Origin: Pseudomonas sp. RIT-562
Lineage (GTDB): Bacteria; Pseudomonadota; Gammaproteobacteria; Pseudomonadales; Pseudomonadaceae
Length of the DNA stretch: 64,000 nucleotides
NCBI RefSeq assembly: GCF_026241895.1
Contig: NZ_JAPJIV010000009.1
Location: 62,001-126,000 of the forward strand
Reading direction: 5' to 3'
This document shows, in pieces, positions 1 to 7,966 of the stretch. A program made the translations under genes and the position numbers. Below the pieces are notes generated by a model. It searched no databases and was not told the DNA's origin. It was given only the letters and a program-made list of their open reading frames with translations. Numbering within the stretch: position 1 is the stretch's first letter; each line of letters starts with the position of its first letter.

Positions 1-1017
1 CCCTTCAACAGGGTTGAGCCACAGGAACCCGGCTTTTATGTTGTGCCCAAGAGCATGACCCGCGAAGCCTTGGAAGCTTCACTTTTCCCCGCCCCCGATC
101 CGGCCGTAGTCAGAAAATTCCGGGCACTCAACCCGGGGCATGGCAATTTCAAAGCCGGGTCTTTGATTGTGCTGAGCGATCCGAACAACTCGTCCTGCAC
201 TTATCAGGAAGCTCAGCTGATGCAGGCGGCTCAAGAGGTGAGTGCAGCACTTGATCCGCTCACAGATCAGGAAGCCGAATTCCTGCTGCGTCACGGCGCC
301 GAGATCGCCAGTTTTATGGGCCAGACTTCCACCTGGCTTGGCGTTAGCGCGGTAGTGATGGAGAAGCATCTGACCAACCTGCGCGATACCCTTCAAGCCA
401 TGGAGCGCTTGCATCAAGACAGTTATCGCCAGCACGGACATTTGAAATCGCCTCAGTTCCACGCCGATCGTCAGCGTCTTCTCGGTCAGCTTGATGCGCA
501 TTTGCTAAATTCCACTCGGGTGCGTGGCCAGACAACTTTGGGTGATCACCCAAAGTTAAAAAAGGCCTTAGGGATTTCGACTCGCAGCTTGGTGCATCAT
601 TGGGACAAGGCCGGCGCGCCGGGGCAGATACCGGGGTATGCGACGCATGTTGACTCGACCAGTCGGGCGGCTAAATACATGAAGGCAGGTGGCTACATCG
701 GTATTGCCATTGGTGGAGTTTCGTCGTTGCTGGCTGTGCAGGAAGTCTGTAATGGCGGATCTGAAACAGCTTGCGAGAAGGTCAGATTGAGGGAAGGCGG
801 AAAATTCGCACTATCAACCGCTGGCGGATATTTGGGCGGAGAAATAGGCTTCTCCGTTAGCGCTCCTATTTGCGTTGCTCTTACGGTTTCTACGGGAGTT
901 GGAGGTGTGATCTGCGTAGCGACCTTGGTTGGCGTTGGTGCGTGGGCTGGTACGAAAGTTGGTGCTAATGCAGGAGAGATTATGGGGGATAAGCTCTATG
1001 GAAGCTTGCGTCAATGA
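1..1017 (+). CDS. Probable secreted effector, C-terminal part (pore-forming toxin type)
   Basis: The reading frame is already open at the first base, so the gene begins upstream of the window; a GTG at 43 is unlikely to be the true start. The visible 339 residues start with a segment like a LysM-type or delivery-linked region (EPGFYVVPKSMTREAL, then FKAGSLIVLSDP). A charged helical middle follows (FMGQTSTWLG, EKHLTNLRDTL). The last ~110 residues are hydrophobic and rich in Gly and Ala (GGYIGIAIGG, GGYLGGEIGF, VGVGAWAGTKVGANAGE), as in a membrane-inserting toxin. Its stop overlaps by 4 bp the start of a small membrane protein, the classic effector-immunity layout. Delivery by a type VI system is inferred from this layout; no PAAR or VgrG domain is visible here. 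The end of the gene and its partners are more AT-rich than the neighbourhood. Confidence 0.6.
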   Translation, partial: PFNRVEPQEPGFYVVPKSMTREALEASLFPAPDPAVVRKFRALNPGHGNFKAGSLIVLSDPNNSSCTYQEAQLMQAAQEVSAALDPLTDQEAEFLLRHGAEIASFMGQTSTWLGVSAVVMEKHLTNLRDTLQAMERLHQDSYRQHGHLKSPQFHADRQRLLGQLDAHLLNSTRVRGQTTLGDHPKLKKALGISTRSLVHHWDKAGAPGQIPGYATHVDSTSRAAKYMKAGGYIGIAIGGVSSLLAVQEVCNGGSETACEKVRLREGGKFALSTAGGYLGGEIGFSVSAPICVALTVSTGVGGVICVATLVGVGAWAGTKVGANAGEIMGDKLYGSLRQ

Positions 1018-1391
1018 TTGACCAGTGGTCTCCATGGATCGCGGTGGTTGTTATTGCTGGGCCGTATTTTCTGGTGATCGTAAGTATTGGATTCAGCTTT
1101 TACATTAGTCAACGTCACTTGGATGCAATGTTGGAAGCTTTACCAAATAGTCGTCACGTTCTTATTTGGGGAGCGGGTCTACGCTATCAAGGATCGTTCG
1201 CACGTCTAATGCTGGTCGCTAAACTTGGAGGGGTAGTTCTTTGGTCAGGACCTTGCGTTCGCGCGGGTGAGATGGATGCAGGGGATTTAAAGAATTTTCC
1301 TCCTGATTTAAAGAGATTGCTCCAAGTAAAGCTGGTTCTGACGATCGTTATTGTTATCTGGATGGCGCTGGGGTACGTCTTAGTAATGTAG
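1014..1391 (+). CDS. Putative immunity protein 1 (small membrane protein)
   Basis: A 125-residue protein with a hydrophobic N-terminal segment (about residues 8-30) and another at the C-terminus (about 105-125), so probably two membrane spans. The region between them carries RHLDAMLEAL, LIWGAG, GEMDA and FPPDLKRLL. The ATG at 1014 overlaps the effector stop TGA (1015-1017), so the two are translationally coupled; a GGAAGC about 8 nt upstream may act as ribosome binding site. It is a clear paralogue of the product at 1572-1958. An inner-membrane immunity protein would fit a pore-forming toxin. That role rests on position and topology; no family was recognised. Confidence 0.6.
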   Translation: MIDQWSPWIAVVVIAGPYFLVIVSIGFSFYISQRHLDAMLEALPNSRHVLIWGAGLRYQGSFARLMLVAKLGGVVLWSGPCVRAGEMDAGDLKNFPPDLKRLLQVKLVLTIVIVIWMALGYVLVM

Positions 1392-1483
1392 AGTTAAGGA
1401 AAACGGACTTGAATGGACTGCTGGGAAAAATAAAAACAGCATAAATACTGGGAATGGATGCATTTTTCTTCCTCTTTTTTAAT

Positions 1484-1518
1484 GAATAAATCCGTCCCCT
1501 TTTTCGGTCCCCTTTTTT
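1484..1518 (-). repeat. GGGGAC(A/G)GAT-type short repeat, doubled
   Basis: Read on the minus strand this is two consecutive GGGGAC boxes in A-rich context (AAAAGGGGACCGAAAAAGG, then GGGGACGGATTTATTC). Relatives lie at 2063-2080, 2151-2172, 20492-20519 and 21125-21141. It sits directly at the point where similarity to an effector tail begins (1526), so it marks a recombination boundary. Confidence 0.5.
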
Positions 1519-1525
1519 CGAGGGA

Positions 1526-1582
1526 ATGACCGGTGAGGAAGCGGGGGAGATTGTTGTCAGAGAAATTTACAGTGATAATTGA
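1526..1582 (+). pseudogene. Remnant of a second effector C-terminus
   Basis: Eighteen codons reading MTGEEAGEIVVREIYSDN then TGA. They align with the last residues of the upstream effector (VGANAGEIMGDKLYGSLRQ): the shared AGEI and the pattern basic-hydrophobic-Tyr just before the stop are conserved. The stop (1580-1582) lies within the start region of the second immunity gene, as in the intact pair. The rest of this second effector is gone; similarity stops at the GGGGAC repeat. The segment is short, so chance is possible, but its position at the expected place before a paralogous immunity gene makes homology likely. Confidence 0.5.
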
Positions 1583-1958
1583 TGAGTTTTCGAAATCTTC
1601 GCTAGCGATTGGGCTTTTGATCACCCCAATGGTGCTGAGTATTGCCAGTTTTATATTCAGTATCTATCTAAGTCGCCGTCATTTGGATGCCATCATGGAG
1701 GCACTAATAACTAGCCGTTTTTTAATTGTCTGGGGTGCCGGTTGGGGTCGGCAAGGCTGGGTTGGAGGAATAATACTGATTACGAAAGTCGCTGGAATTT
1801 TTGTAATGCCCACTGTACATATACGCTACGGGGAGGTGGACGCTATCGAGATAAGAGATTTTCCTCGCCATCTTAAGCGTCTGCTCATAATTTATGTGGT
1901 TATGGTGGCTGTTTCAATAGTTTGGGCTGCATTTATGGTCTTACTGTTTAAGCTTTGA
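1572..1958 (+). CDS. Putative immunity protein 2 (paralogue)
   Basis: Paralogue of the 1014-1391 product, sharing YLSRRHLDAIMEAL, LIVWGAGWGRQG, RYGEVDA and FPRHLKRLL, with the same two-span hydropathy. The frame is open from a GTG at 1533. I prefer GTG 1572 because the encoded MIIDEFS aligns with the MIDQWS start of the paralogue and because it would overlap the stop of the effector remnant (1580-1582), mirroring the intact pair; the ribosome binding site is weak for either choice. It therefore looks like an orphan immunity gene kept after loss of its own effector. Function is inferred from paralogy and context. Confidence 0.6.
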   Translation: MIIDEFSKSSLAIGLLITPMVLSIASFIFSIYLSRRHLDAIMEALITSRFLIVWGAGWGRQGWVGGIILITKVAGIFVMPTVHIRYGEVDAIEIRDFPRHLKRLLIIYVVMVAVSIVWAAFMVLLFKL

Positions 1959-2062
1959 TTAGTAAGCTGAGTGAATTCTATAGCTTGTACGTTATTGGAT
2001 TCTCACGAAAAGCGGACTAGAGATAGAGGGGCACAAAAGGGCATGGAACTGCACAAAAGGAG

Positions 2063-2080
2063 AAAAGGGGACAGATCTGT
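2063..2080 (+). repeat. GGGGACAGAT-type short repeat
   Basis: AAAAGGGGACAGATCTGT. Faces the reverse-oriented copy at 2151-2172, so together they bracket about 70 bp as an inverted pair. Confidence 0.5.
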
Positions 2081-2150
2081 TTTTTACAAGGTGGCCTTGT
2101 ATGGAAGAGTAATAACGGGACGTGTTCATTTATTTGTCTTCGTTTTCGAT

Positions 2151-2172
2151 AAATAAATCTTTCCCCTTTTTT
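2151..2172 (-). repeat. GGGGA(C/A)AGAT-type short repeat
   Basis: On the minus strand it reads AAAAAGGGGAAAGATTTATT, a one-base variant of the box at 2063-2080 in opposite orientation. Confidence 0.45.
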
Positions 2173-2256
2173 TCCATTTTTACGTTTAAGTTGCTAACTC
2201 GCGAACTCATTTCAGTGCCACGCATTGATTCACACGCCCGCGTCATCGTTCACGTC

Positions 2257-2281
2257 CATCGCGGGCGAGCTCGCTCCTACA
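2257..2281. repeat. Half REP element
   Basis: CGGGCGAGCTCGCTCCTACAG is the right arm of the common Pseudomonas REP palindrome; no left arm is present nearby. Confidence 0.6.
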
Positions 2282-2353
2282 GGGGGGCAATGGTGATGAG
2301 CTAGGGCGAGCACTTTGATCTAGCCTTAGATGATCTCACTCGGGAGAAAAATC

Positions 2354-2812
2354 ATGCCCACCCCAGTCAGTCATCTATGTGCCTTAACTTTGGGTATTTT
2401 GTATTGCACAACCGCATCCGCCCAAGGCGCAGCAGACCCCCAACACCCCCCAGCGATACTCCCACTCGAATCCGAAACAGCCCCAGCACTCGTCGCCTAT
2501 CCACCCCTGGCCGAGCCGCTAGCCCGTGGTGTGGTGATCATCCAGTATCGAACCGAGCACGCGCGAATCATGCCGGTATTTGGCAAGGCGGCCGTTGAGG
2601 TATCACCGCGTCTCAGTCACCTGCACGTGACCGTCGACGACTGGAAGGGCACCTGGGCGCATACCAGTGAAGACCCCATCATCCTGGTCGGCCTGACGCC
2701 TGGTGCGCACAAGGTTTTGCTTGAAGTGGCCGATCCGACACACAAGATCCTCACCAGTACGACCGTGAGTTTTATCGTGCCAGAGAAGACGCCAATGGCT
2801 GTCGCCCACTGA
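2354..2812 (+). CDS. Secreted protein, DUF6130-like
   Basis: A 152-residue protein with an N-terminal signal peptide (MPTPVSHLCALTLGILYC, cleavage probably after ASA near residue 23). The mature part holds LHVTVDDWKGTWAHT, GLTPGAHKVLLEVADPTHK and a C-terminal beta-like stretch, a pattern I associate with DUF6130 periplasmic proteins; the family name is from memory. ATG 2354 was chosen over the in-frame ATG 2330 because GGGAG lies 8 nt before it. No enzymatic motif is visible. It is followed on the same strand by another small exported protein after about 80 bp. Confidence 0.6.
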   Translation: MPTPVSHLCALTLGILYCTTASAQGAADPQHPPAILPLESETAPALVAYPPLAEPLARGVVIIQYRTEHARIMPVFGKAAVEVSPRLSHLHVTVDDWKGTWAHTSEDPIILVGLTPGAHKVLLEVADPTHKILTSTTVSFIVPEKTPMAVAH

Positions 2813-2894
2813 TCAACCGTCGGTCACCTCCAGCGCTGTTTTTCGCCTCGAGGGCCAAACTTGAACGTGCGACTCTAAACGGAGGCGTACGAAA

Positions 2895-3191
2895 ATGAGC
2901 ACTACCTTACTGAGCGCCATGACCGCAGCGCTGCTCACCGCAACCTGCCTCACCGCGCTTGCCGACCCACCGAAAAAGCACAACCGGACAACCAACGTGG
3001 ATGAACCTGCAGCCTTCCAGACCTCTGCTCCGACGGCTTCGGAAGACGGCTATTCCGCAGACGGCTCATCCGGACACATCCAGGCAGTTGGAAGAACCGG
3101 TTCACACTCGATGCACCCCAGTGCGCCAGTAGCATCCGAGCAATTTGCTGACGATGATACGAAGGCGCAAATACAGACTGGAGATCAATAG
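2895..3191 (+). CDS. Small exported protein of unknown function
   Basis: A 98-residue product with a likely signal peptide (MSTTLLSAMTAALLTATCL, cleavage near TALA-DP). The mature part is low-complexity and rich in Ser, Ala, Asp and His, without Cys. GGAGG lies 10 nt before the ATG, which supports real translation. I do not recognise a family. It may be co-transcribed with the DUF6130-like gene upstream. Confidence 0.55.
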   Translation: MSTTLLSAMTAALLTATCLTALADPPKKHNRTTNVDEPAAFQTSAPTASEDGYSADGSSGHIQAVGRTGSHSMHPSAPVASEQFADDDTKAQIQTGDQ

Positions 3192-3315
3192 CGACAGGCT
3201 CTCTGGAGCAACCGATATCAGCGCATAAGTGTTCGACGCCCGCAGCCGTCAACGGCCTTTGCTGGACTGACGCTCATCCAGCATGGCACCCACCTTTGGC
3301 CTTCGCGGGCCTCAA

Positions 3316-3642
3316 TCACTCGCCAGCCGCAGCCGTCCAGCGCCCCCGATAAACTCCCGGTGGACACCCCAACCACCTCAAGCACGCTCGATTGAAGCTC
3401 TGCACATCGCCGTATCCCAGTCGATCGGAAATTTCCACCAGCTCCAGTTCCGCGTCCTGCAACAAGTCCTCGGCTTTGTAGCGTCGATACTCTTCCAGCA
3501 GCTCGGAGAAACTCCATCCCAGCGCTTTCAGCCGCCGCGCCGCCGTACGCTCGAGCTTGTGCTGCTCGGTGCAGAACTGCTGCCAGTGGGCATTGGCTAT
3601 GTCCGCGATCAGGTAATCACTCACCTGCTCCAGTTCCTTGGC
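3316..3642 (-). pseudogene. AraC-type regulator, C-terminal remnant
   Basis: The 3' half of an open frame encodes the C-terminal DNA-binding part of an AraC-family regulator: RTAARRLKALGWSFSELLEE for the first helix-turn-helix and VEISDRLGYGDVQSFNRA then RWLGCPPGVYRGR for the second, the usual AraC signature. The effector-binding N-terminal domain is absent. The frame runs straight on from an alkylsulfatase fragment, so a deletion has fused the two genes. No own start is seen, so it is unlikely to give a working regulator. Confidence 0.7.
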
Positions 3643-4108
3643 AATCAGGTCGGTGGGCTCGATCAGCGTGATGGTGCCGCCGGTGGGCAGGCTCTTGCCC
3701 ATCCCCGAATCCACCTGGCCTTTTTCGCCCTGCGGCAACAGGCTGCCGAACTGGTACTGCGCGCGCCGGCTCATCGCGTTACTGGCGTAGACGTTTTCGC
3801 TCATCACGTGTTCCATGAACCCGGAGGGCGCGAACACCTTGACCTTGCCAGCGCGCACGTCGGCCTCGTCGATGACCCCGCGCACGCCGCCAAAATGGTC
3901 AACGTGGGTGTGGCTGTAGATCACCGCCACCACCGGTTTGTGCGGTCGATTGTGGTAGTACAGGTCCAGCGCGGCCTTGGCTGTCTCGGCCATGGTCAGG
4001 GGGTCGATGATGATCAGGCCATCGTCGCCTTCGATGATGGTCGTGTGCCAGGCACGCCGTGATCAGACAGGTCAGCAGGCCGCGAGGGCTCATAGGAAAG
4101 CGGGGCAT
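3643..4108 (-). pseudogene. Alkylsulfatase (SdsA/BDS1-type), N-terminal remnant
   Basis: Encodes a piece of a metallo-beta-lactamase-fold alkylsulfatase: WHTTIIEGDDGLIIIDPL, the zinc motif HTHVDHFGG, then SGFMEHVMSENVYASNAMSR and GEKGQVDSGMGKSLPTGG, typical of SDS hydrolases. An intact enzyme is roughly 650 residues. The original start with ribosome binding site is still present (ATG 4108, MPRFPMSPRGLLTCLITA), but it is joined out of frame to the WHTT segment, which shows an internal deletion near residue 20. A second deletion joins it downstream to an AraC fragment. Two independent lesions make this a clear pseudogene. Confidence 0.75.
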
Positions 4109-4245
4109 GGTGTCTCCGATTTTTATCGTTATGGTTAGACCAGCCTCCAGGTTAGGGCCCCGAGGGAGCGGGGCGGCAATCGTTAACGGACAAAAAATAT
4201 GCAGGGGCGTGGCGATGGCCAACATAGACGACAGGCCGGGTTGAT

Positions 4246-5238
4246 CTAGCCTTGCGTGACGCCCGCCGGGAGAAAAATCCCCTGTCCAGTCTTGTGAGCA
4301 TTGATCCACTCCCGGCTATAACGCAGCACCCTGTCCGCCAGCGCCGTCGGAAAATGAATGAACCCATGTGCGCACTCCGGCAACTGATGTACCTCAACCT
4401 GCGCAACTTTGCCCCAGCGTTCTGCGATATCAAGCGTGTCGTCGCGCAGTGGGTCCAGCTCACCGACAAACATCAGCGCCGGTGGCAGGCCGCTGAAGTC
4501 GCCGTACAGCGGCGACAGGGGAGGCTGGCGGCGTTGTGCATCGCTCAATTCAGGGGTGAGCATGCGCAGCGCCTCGACCATCCCCGGGCCGTCCAGTAAC
4601 AGCGTATCGGGACCTGCGGTGCGTACGCTTGGCGTGCCGGTAAGGTCGTAGACTCCGTAATAGAGCATCGCGCCGCGCACTCGCTTGAGCAACTGCGGCC
4701 AGGCTTTCAAACTCAGCAGGGTCGCCGCCGCGAGATGCGCGCCAGCGGATTCGCCGACGACGATCACCGGCAGTCCGGCAAACTCTTCACACTCACTGCC
4801 GAGCAACCAGCGAGCGGCGCCCAGGCAATCATTCATCAGCTCGGCAATCGGCGTCGACACCGCCAGCCGGTAATCGACCGAGACGGTGGCAACATTGCAG
4901 GCCTTGACCATCGCCAGGTTAAAAGCGTCATCCATCTGCGCATTGCCAATCACCCAGCCGCCACCGTGGAAGTCCAGCACCACCCCTTGGACTTTGCCTT
5001 CGGGGCGTATTATCCGCAGGGGCACGGCTACTCCATCCACGGCAATTTTCCGAGTTTCAGCGGTCAGCCCATGCCTGGCCAACTGCTGGTCACCGCGCAG
5101 CTGGCTGATGCGCAAGAGTGCCTGGATCACCCGTGGCGTTACTCGATTACGGATTTTGAATCGCGGCATCCACGCGAGTTTTTTGTTGAACTGGCGCATC
5201 TGCGCCAATTCAGCGGGGTCACATTTGGCAAATTCCAT
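4246..5238 (-). CDS. Alpha/beta hydrolase, HSL (lipase/esterase) family
   Basis: A 330-residue alpha/beta hydrolase-3 fold protein. The oxyanion-hole motif HGGGW is at about 91-95, the nucleophile elbow GESAG gives Ser164, GELDP(LRDD) gives Asp262 and CAHGF gives His291: a complete catalytic set for a carboxylesterase acting on short to medium acyl esters. No signal peptide, so probably cytoplasmic. ATG 5238 is preferred to GTG 5244 because GAGAG stands 8 nt upstream. It lies in the same orientation as the EamA gene upstream, about 50 bp apart, so a shared transcript is possible. Confidence 0.8.
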   Translation of the reverse strand: MEFAKCDPAELAQMRQFNKKLAWMPRFKIRNRVTPRVIQALLRISQLRGDQQLARHGLTAETRKIAVDGVAVPLRIIRPEGKVQGVVLDFHGGGWVIGNAQMDDAFNLAMVKACNVATVSVDYRLAVSTPIAELMNDCLGAARWLLGSECEEFAGLPVIVVGESAGAHLAAATLLSLKAWPQLLKRVRGAMLYYGVYDLTGTPSVRTAGPDTLLLDGPGMVEALRMLTPELSDAQRRQPPLSPLYGDFSGLPPALMFVGELDPLRDDTLDIAERWGKVAQVEVHQLPECAHGFIHFPTALADRVLRYSREWINAHKTGQGIFLPAGVTQG

Positions 5239-5286
5239 GTGCACTCTCGGCTCAGGGGATGGAAGTCTTCGCAGGCTCCTAGCGGA

Positions 5287-6183
5287 TCAACGCGCTGATC
5301 GCATGGAGCTCTTGAGAAGCGCATGCATTATCCGTTGCCCGTACAAGCCCACGCCGAGGCCGGACACGATAAGAACCACCGCCACGATTTTGTTGAGCGA
5401 CAGGTTCTCATTGAAAATCAGCGCCGAACCGAGCAGGCCGAATACCGGCACCAGCAACGATAAAGGTGCGACCGTGGACACCGGATATCGTTTCATCAAT
5501 GAGTTCCACACCCAGTAGCCCAACAGCGTATTGGGGTAGACCTGGAACAGGATCGACAAGACTGCGCGGTAGTCCAGCTGGCTGATCAACGCGTGGTAAC
5601 CCGTTGAGCCGTGGACCAAATAATCCAGGGCAAACAGCGGGATTGGCGAAAACGCACTGGACCACACCAGGAAGGCGAAAACCTGGGGAGTCCTGGCTTT
5701 CTTGTTGATGACGTTGGCGGCACTCCAGGCCAGCGCTCCCAGCAGGACCAACAGCAGGCCTGCGGTGGTGACGGTTCCGTCAGCGATGCCGATGATGCTC
5801 AACAAACCGCACAGGGCCAGACCCATGCCGGCGTACTGGAAGCGTGAAATCGATTCCTCGAAGATCCACGAGCCCAGCACGATGGTGAAAAAAGCGCTTA
5901 ATTGAAGCACCAGCGAAGCAATACCCGCCGAGAGGCCGCACTGGATGCCGAGGTTGACCACTCCCCAGAGTCCGATACCGAATACCAGGCCGTAACCGAC
6001 GATATAGCGCCACTGCACATCAGGTTTCGCAACGAAGAAAATCGCCGGGATCGCGCACAGCGTGAAGCGGATGCCGGCCAGAATGAATGGATCGACGGTG
6101 GTCAGGCCCAGTTTGATTACCGAAAAATTCACGCCCCATATGGCAGTGATCGTGATGGCGAGTAGCAGATGCCTGGCTGTCAT
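5287..6183 (-). CDS. EamA-family (DMT) permease
   Basis: A 298-residue protein with about ten hydrophobic segments in the two-repeat layout of drug/metabolite transporters; the first repeat starts LLLAITITAIWGVNFSVIKLG, typical of EamA, and the last span includes LLVPVFGLLGSALIFNE. The ATG (6183) overlaps the stop of the MFS gene upstream in an ATGA arrangement, so the two are translationally coupled. Substrate cannot be told; efflux of a metabolite or amino acid is usual for the family. The frame stays open further 5' but that part is MFS sequence in another frame. Confidence 0.8.
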   Translation of the reverse strand: MTARHLLLAITITAIWGVNFSVIKLGLTTVDPFILAGIRFTLCAIPAIFFVAKPDVQWRYIVGYGLVFGIGLWGVVNLGIQCGLSAGIASLVLQLSAFFTIVLGSWIFEESISRFQYAGMGLALCGLLSIIGIADGTVTTAGLLLVLLGALAWSAANVINKKARTPQVFAFLVWSSAFSPIPLFALDYLVHGSTGYHALISQLDYRAVLSILFQVYPNTLLGYWVWNSLMKRYPVSTVAPLSLLVPVFGLLGSALIFNENLSLNKIVAVVLIVSGLGVGLYGQRIMHALLKSSMRSAR

Positions 6184-7409
6184 GAGGACCTTCCTTGCTG
6201 AGGCATTGAACGAGCGTTGAGCAACCAGACCACCAGTGCCGAAGCGCTGATCAGGGCGCCCAGCAGGCTGACGGCTGACCAGCCCCACAGTGCATAGACC
6301 TGGGTCGCGGCCGCTGCCCCCAGCGCGCTGCCCACCGAGTAGAAACACATGTAGGCGCCGACCATGCGGCTTTGGGCGTCGGGACGTGCGGCGAAGATGA
6401 TGCTCTGGTTGGTGACGTGCACGGCCTGCACCGCAAAATCAAGCAGGATCACGCCGCAGACCAGCGCAAAAAGGGACGTCTCGGCGAAGCTGATGGGCAG
6501 CCAGGACAGCGTCAGCAGCCCGAGGGAAATACCGGTCACCCGTTGCCCCAGTCCCCGATCGGCCCAGCGCCCGGACCTGCGGGCAGCCAGTGCGCCAGCG
6601 ACCCCGGCCAGGCCAAACAGACCGATGGCAGTGTGCGATAGCGAAAGTGGCGGGGCGCTCAGGGGCAACACCATGGCAGTCCACAGCACCGAAAATGCCG
6701 CGAAGATCAGCAACGCCAGCAAACCCTTGGCTCGCAGCGTCGGCTCGCTGATGAATAGCTTGAACAGCGAACCGATCAGCGCCAGGTACGACTCCCGCTG
6801 CGCAGGCGTCGCTGTGACGGGCACCAACTTGCACAGCACTGCCGCGATGGTCAGCATCAAGCCCGAGGACACGAAGTAAACCGCGCGCCAGCCCGCAAAG
6901 TCAGCGATCAGGCCCGAGGTGAAGCGCGCCAGCAGGATGCCCAGCACTATGCCGCTGGTGACCGTCCCTACGGCCTGGCCCCGTTGTGACGGGGTGGCGA
7001 GCACGGCGGCGTAAGCCACGAGTATTTGCACCACCACCGCCAGCACGCCTACTGCGATCATCGCGCCCAACAGGGCCAGCCATTGCTGAGCGGCGCCGAC
7101 TGCTGCGAGGGCGACTGCCGACAGCAGGAGCTGGGTCAGGATCAACCGTTTGCGATTGACCAGGTCCCCCAGTGGCACGATGAACAGCAGCCCCAGGGCA
7201 TAGCCCACCTGAGTCGCCGTGACCACGATGCCGATCATCGATGAGGCGACGCCCAGGCTCTGCGCCATTGAATCGAGCAGCGGTTGCGCGAAGTAGACGT
7301 TGGCGACGGCCAGGGCGCAGGTCACCGAGAACAGCAAGGTTAGCGCCGGGGAAAGGCCCGGTGTCTCCTTGGTTGACGCTAGAGTGATTGATTGGGCATC
7401 TGCTGGCAT
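6180..7409 (-). CDS. MFS transporter, 12 TM
   Basis: A 409-residue major-facilitator protein: ALAVANVYFAQPLLDSMAQ at span 1, the loop 2-3 motif GDLVNRKRLIL, and a second half opening with LLALLIFAAFSVLWTAM. This type (putative drug or arabinose-like exporter) is frequent next to HxlR or LysR regulators in Pseudomonas. ATG 7409 has GGAGG seven bases upstream; longer in-frame starts lie in the operator region and are rejected. Divergent from the HxlR gene, which presumably controls it together with the EamA gene. Confidence 0.8.
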   Translation of the reverse strand: MPADAQSITLASTKETPGLSPALTLLFSVTCALAVANVYFAQPLLDSMAQSLGVASSMIGIVVTATQVGYALGLLFIVPLGDLVNRKRLILTQLLLSAVALAAVGAAQQWLALLGAMIAVGVLAVVVQILVAYAAVLATPSQRGQAVGTVTSGIVLGILLARFTSGLIADFAGWRAVYFVSSGLMLTIAAVLCKLVPVTATPAQRESYLALIGSLFKLFISEPTLRAKGLLALLIFAAFSVLWTAMVLPLSAPPLSLSHTAIGLFGLAGVAGALAARRSGRWADRGLGQRVTGISLGLLTLSWLPISFAETSLFALVCGVILLDFAVQAVHVTNQSIIFAARPDAQSRMVGAYMCFYSVGSALGAAAATQVYALWGWSAVSLLGALISASALVVWLLNARSMPQQGRSS

Positions 7410-7432
7410 GGGCGCCTCCGTGGCGGTAAGCT

Positions 7433-7487
7433 GGTTGCAATTAGAAACTAGTTCAATTGTTGCGGTATCTAGTTTTAAATTGCAACC
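7433..7487. promoter_or_regulatory. Operator of the MFS/HxlR divergent promoter
   Basis: Two 19-bp arms, GGTTGCAATTAGAAACTAG (7433-7451) and CTAGTTTTAAATTGCAACC (7469-7487), are inverted copies with two mismatches and a 17-bp spacer, centred between the divergent genes. Each arm could bind one HxlR dimer. The regulator link is inferred from position. Confidence 0.65.
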
Positions 7488-7507
7488 ACATAGCGCGAGG
7501 CAGGACG

Positions 7508-7966
7508 ATGCTTGATAACAATTCACCGCCAGGCAGCGAGTGCCCGGTCGCGAGGACACTGGAAGCCATTGGCGATCGCTGGTCGCTGATGATCATTCGC
7601 GACGCTTTCGACGATATTCGAAGGTTCAGCGAATTTCAGAAGAGCCTGGGCGTGGCGAAAAATATCCTCGCATCGCGCTTGAAGACGCTGGTTGAGGTTG
7701 GGGTGTTCGACGTGTGCCCGGCGTCGGATGGCAGCGCGTACAAGGAGTACGTGCTGACGGACAAGGGCCGGCAGATTTTTCCGGTGGTCGTCAGCATGAG
7801 GCAGTGGGGGGAGCGGTTTTTGTTTGAGGCGGGGGAGACGCGGTCGGTGTTATTGGACAAGGCATCAGGGGAGCCCTTGATGCCGATCGAGGTTCGCTCG
7901 GCAAGTGGCCAGCCGCTTGGACCTGCTGATTGCCGTCGGGTAAGAGTGGTTGCACCGGACGTGTAG
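7508..7966 (+). CDS. HxlR-family transcriptional regulator
   Basis: A 152-residue winged-helix protein with the family opening CPVARTLEAIGDRWSLMIIRDAF, then RRFSEFQKSLGVAKNILASRL for the recognition region and YVLTDKGRQIFPVV for the wing. The conserved Cys near residue 12 is the redox-sensing position in some family members. ATG 7508 follows GAGGCAGGA; an in-frame start at 7457 would lie inside the operator. It is divergent from the MFS-EamA operon, which it likely represses. Its TAG stop (7964-7966) is formed by the first bases of the REPIN array that follows. Confidence 0.85.
   Translation: MLDNNSPPGSECPVARTLEAIGDRWSLMIIRDAFDDIRRFSEFQKSLGVAKNILASRLKTLVEVGVFDVCPASDGSAYKEYVLTDKGRQIFPVVVSMRQWGERFLFEAGETRSVLLDKASGEPLMPIEVRSASGQPLGPADCRRVRVVAPDV

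Larger units (their letters stand above)
1959..2353. other. Gap with short repeats, no gene seen
   Basis: AT-rich stretch without a credible gene. It holds two oppositely oriented GGGGACAGAT-type boxes (2063-2080 forward, 2151-2172 reverse) and a half REP (2257-2281). Short open frames here have no ribosome binding site and no recognisable content. Confidence 0.5.
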
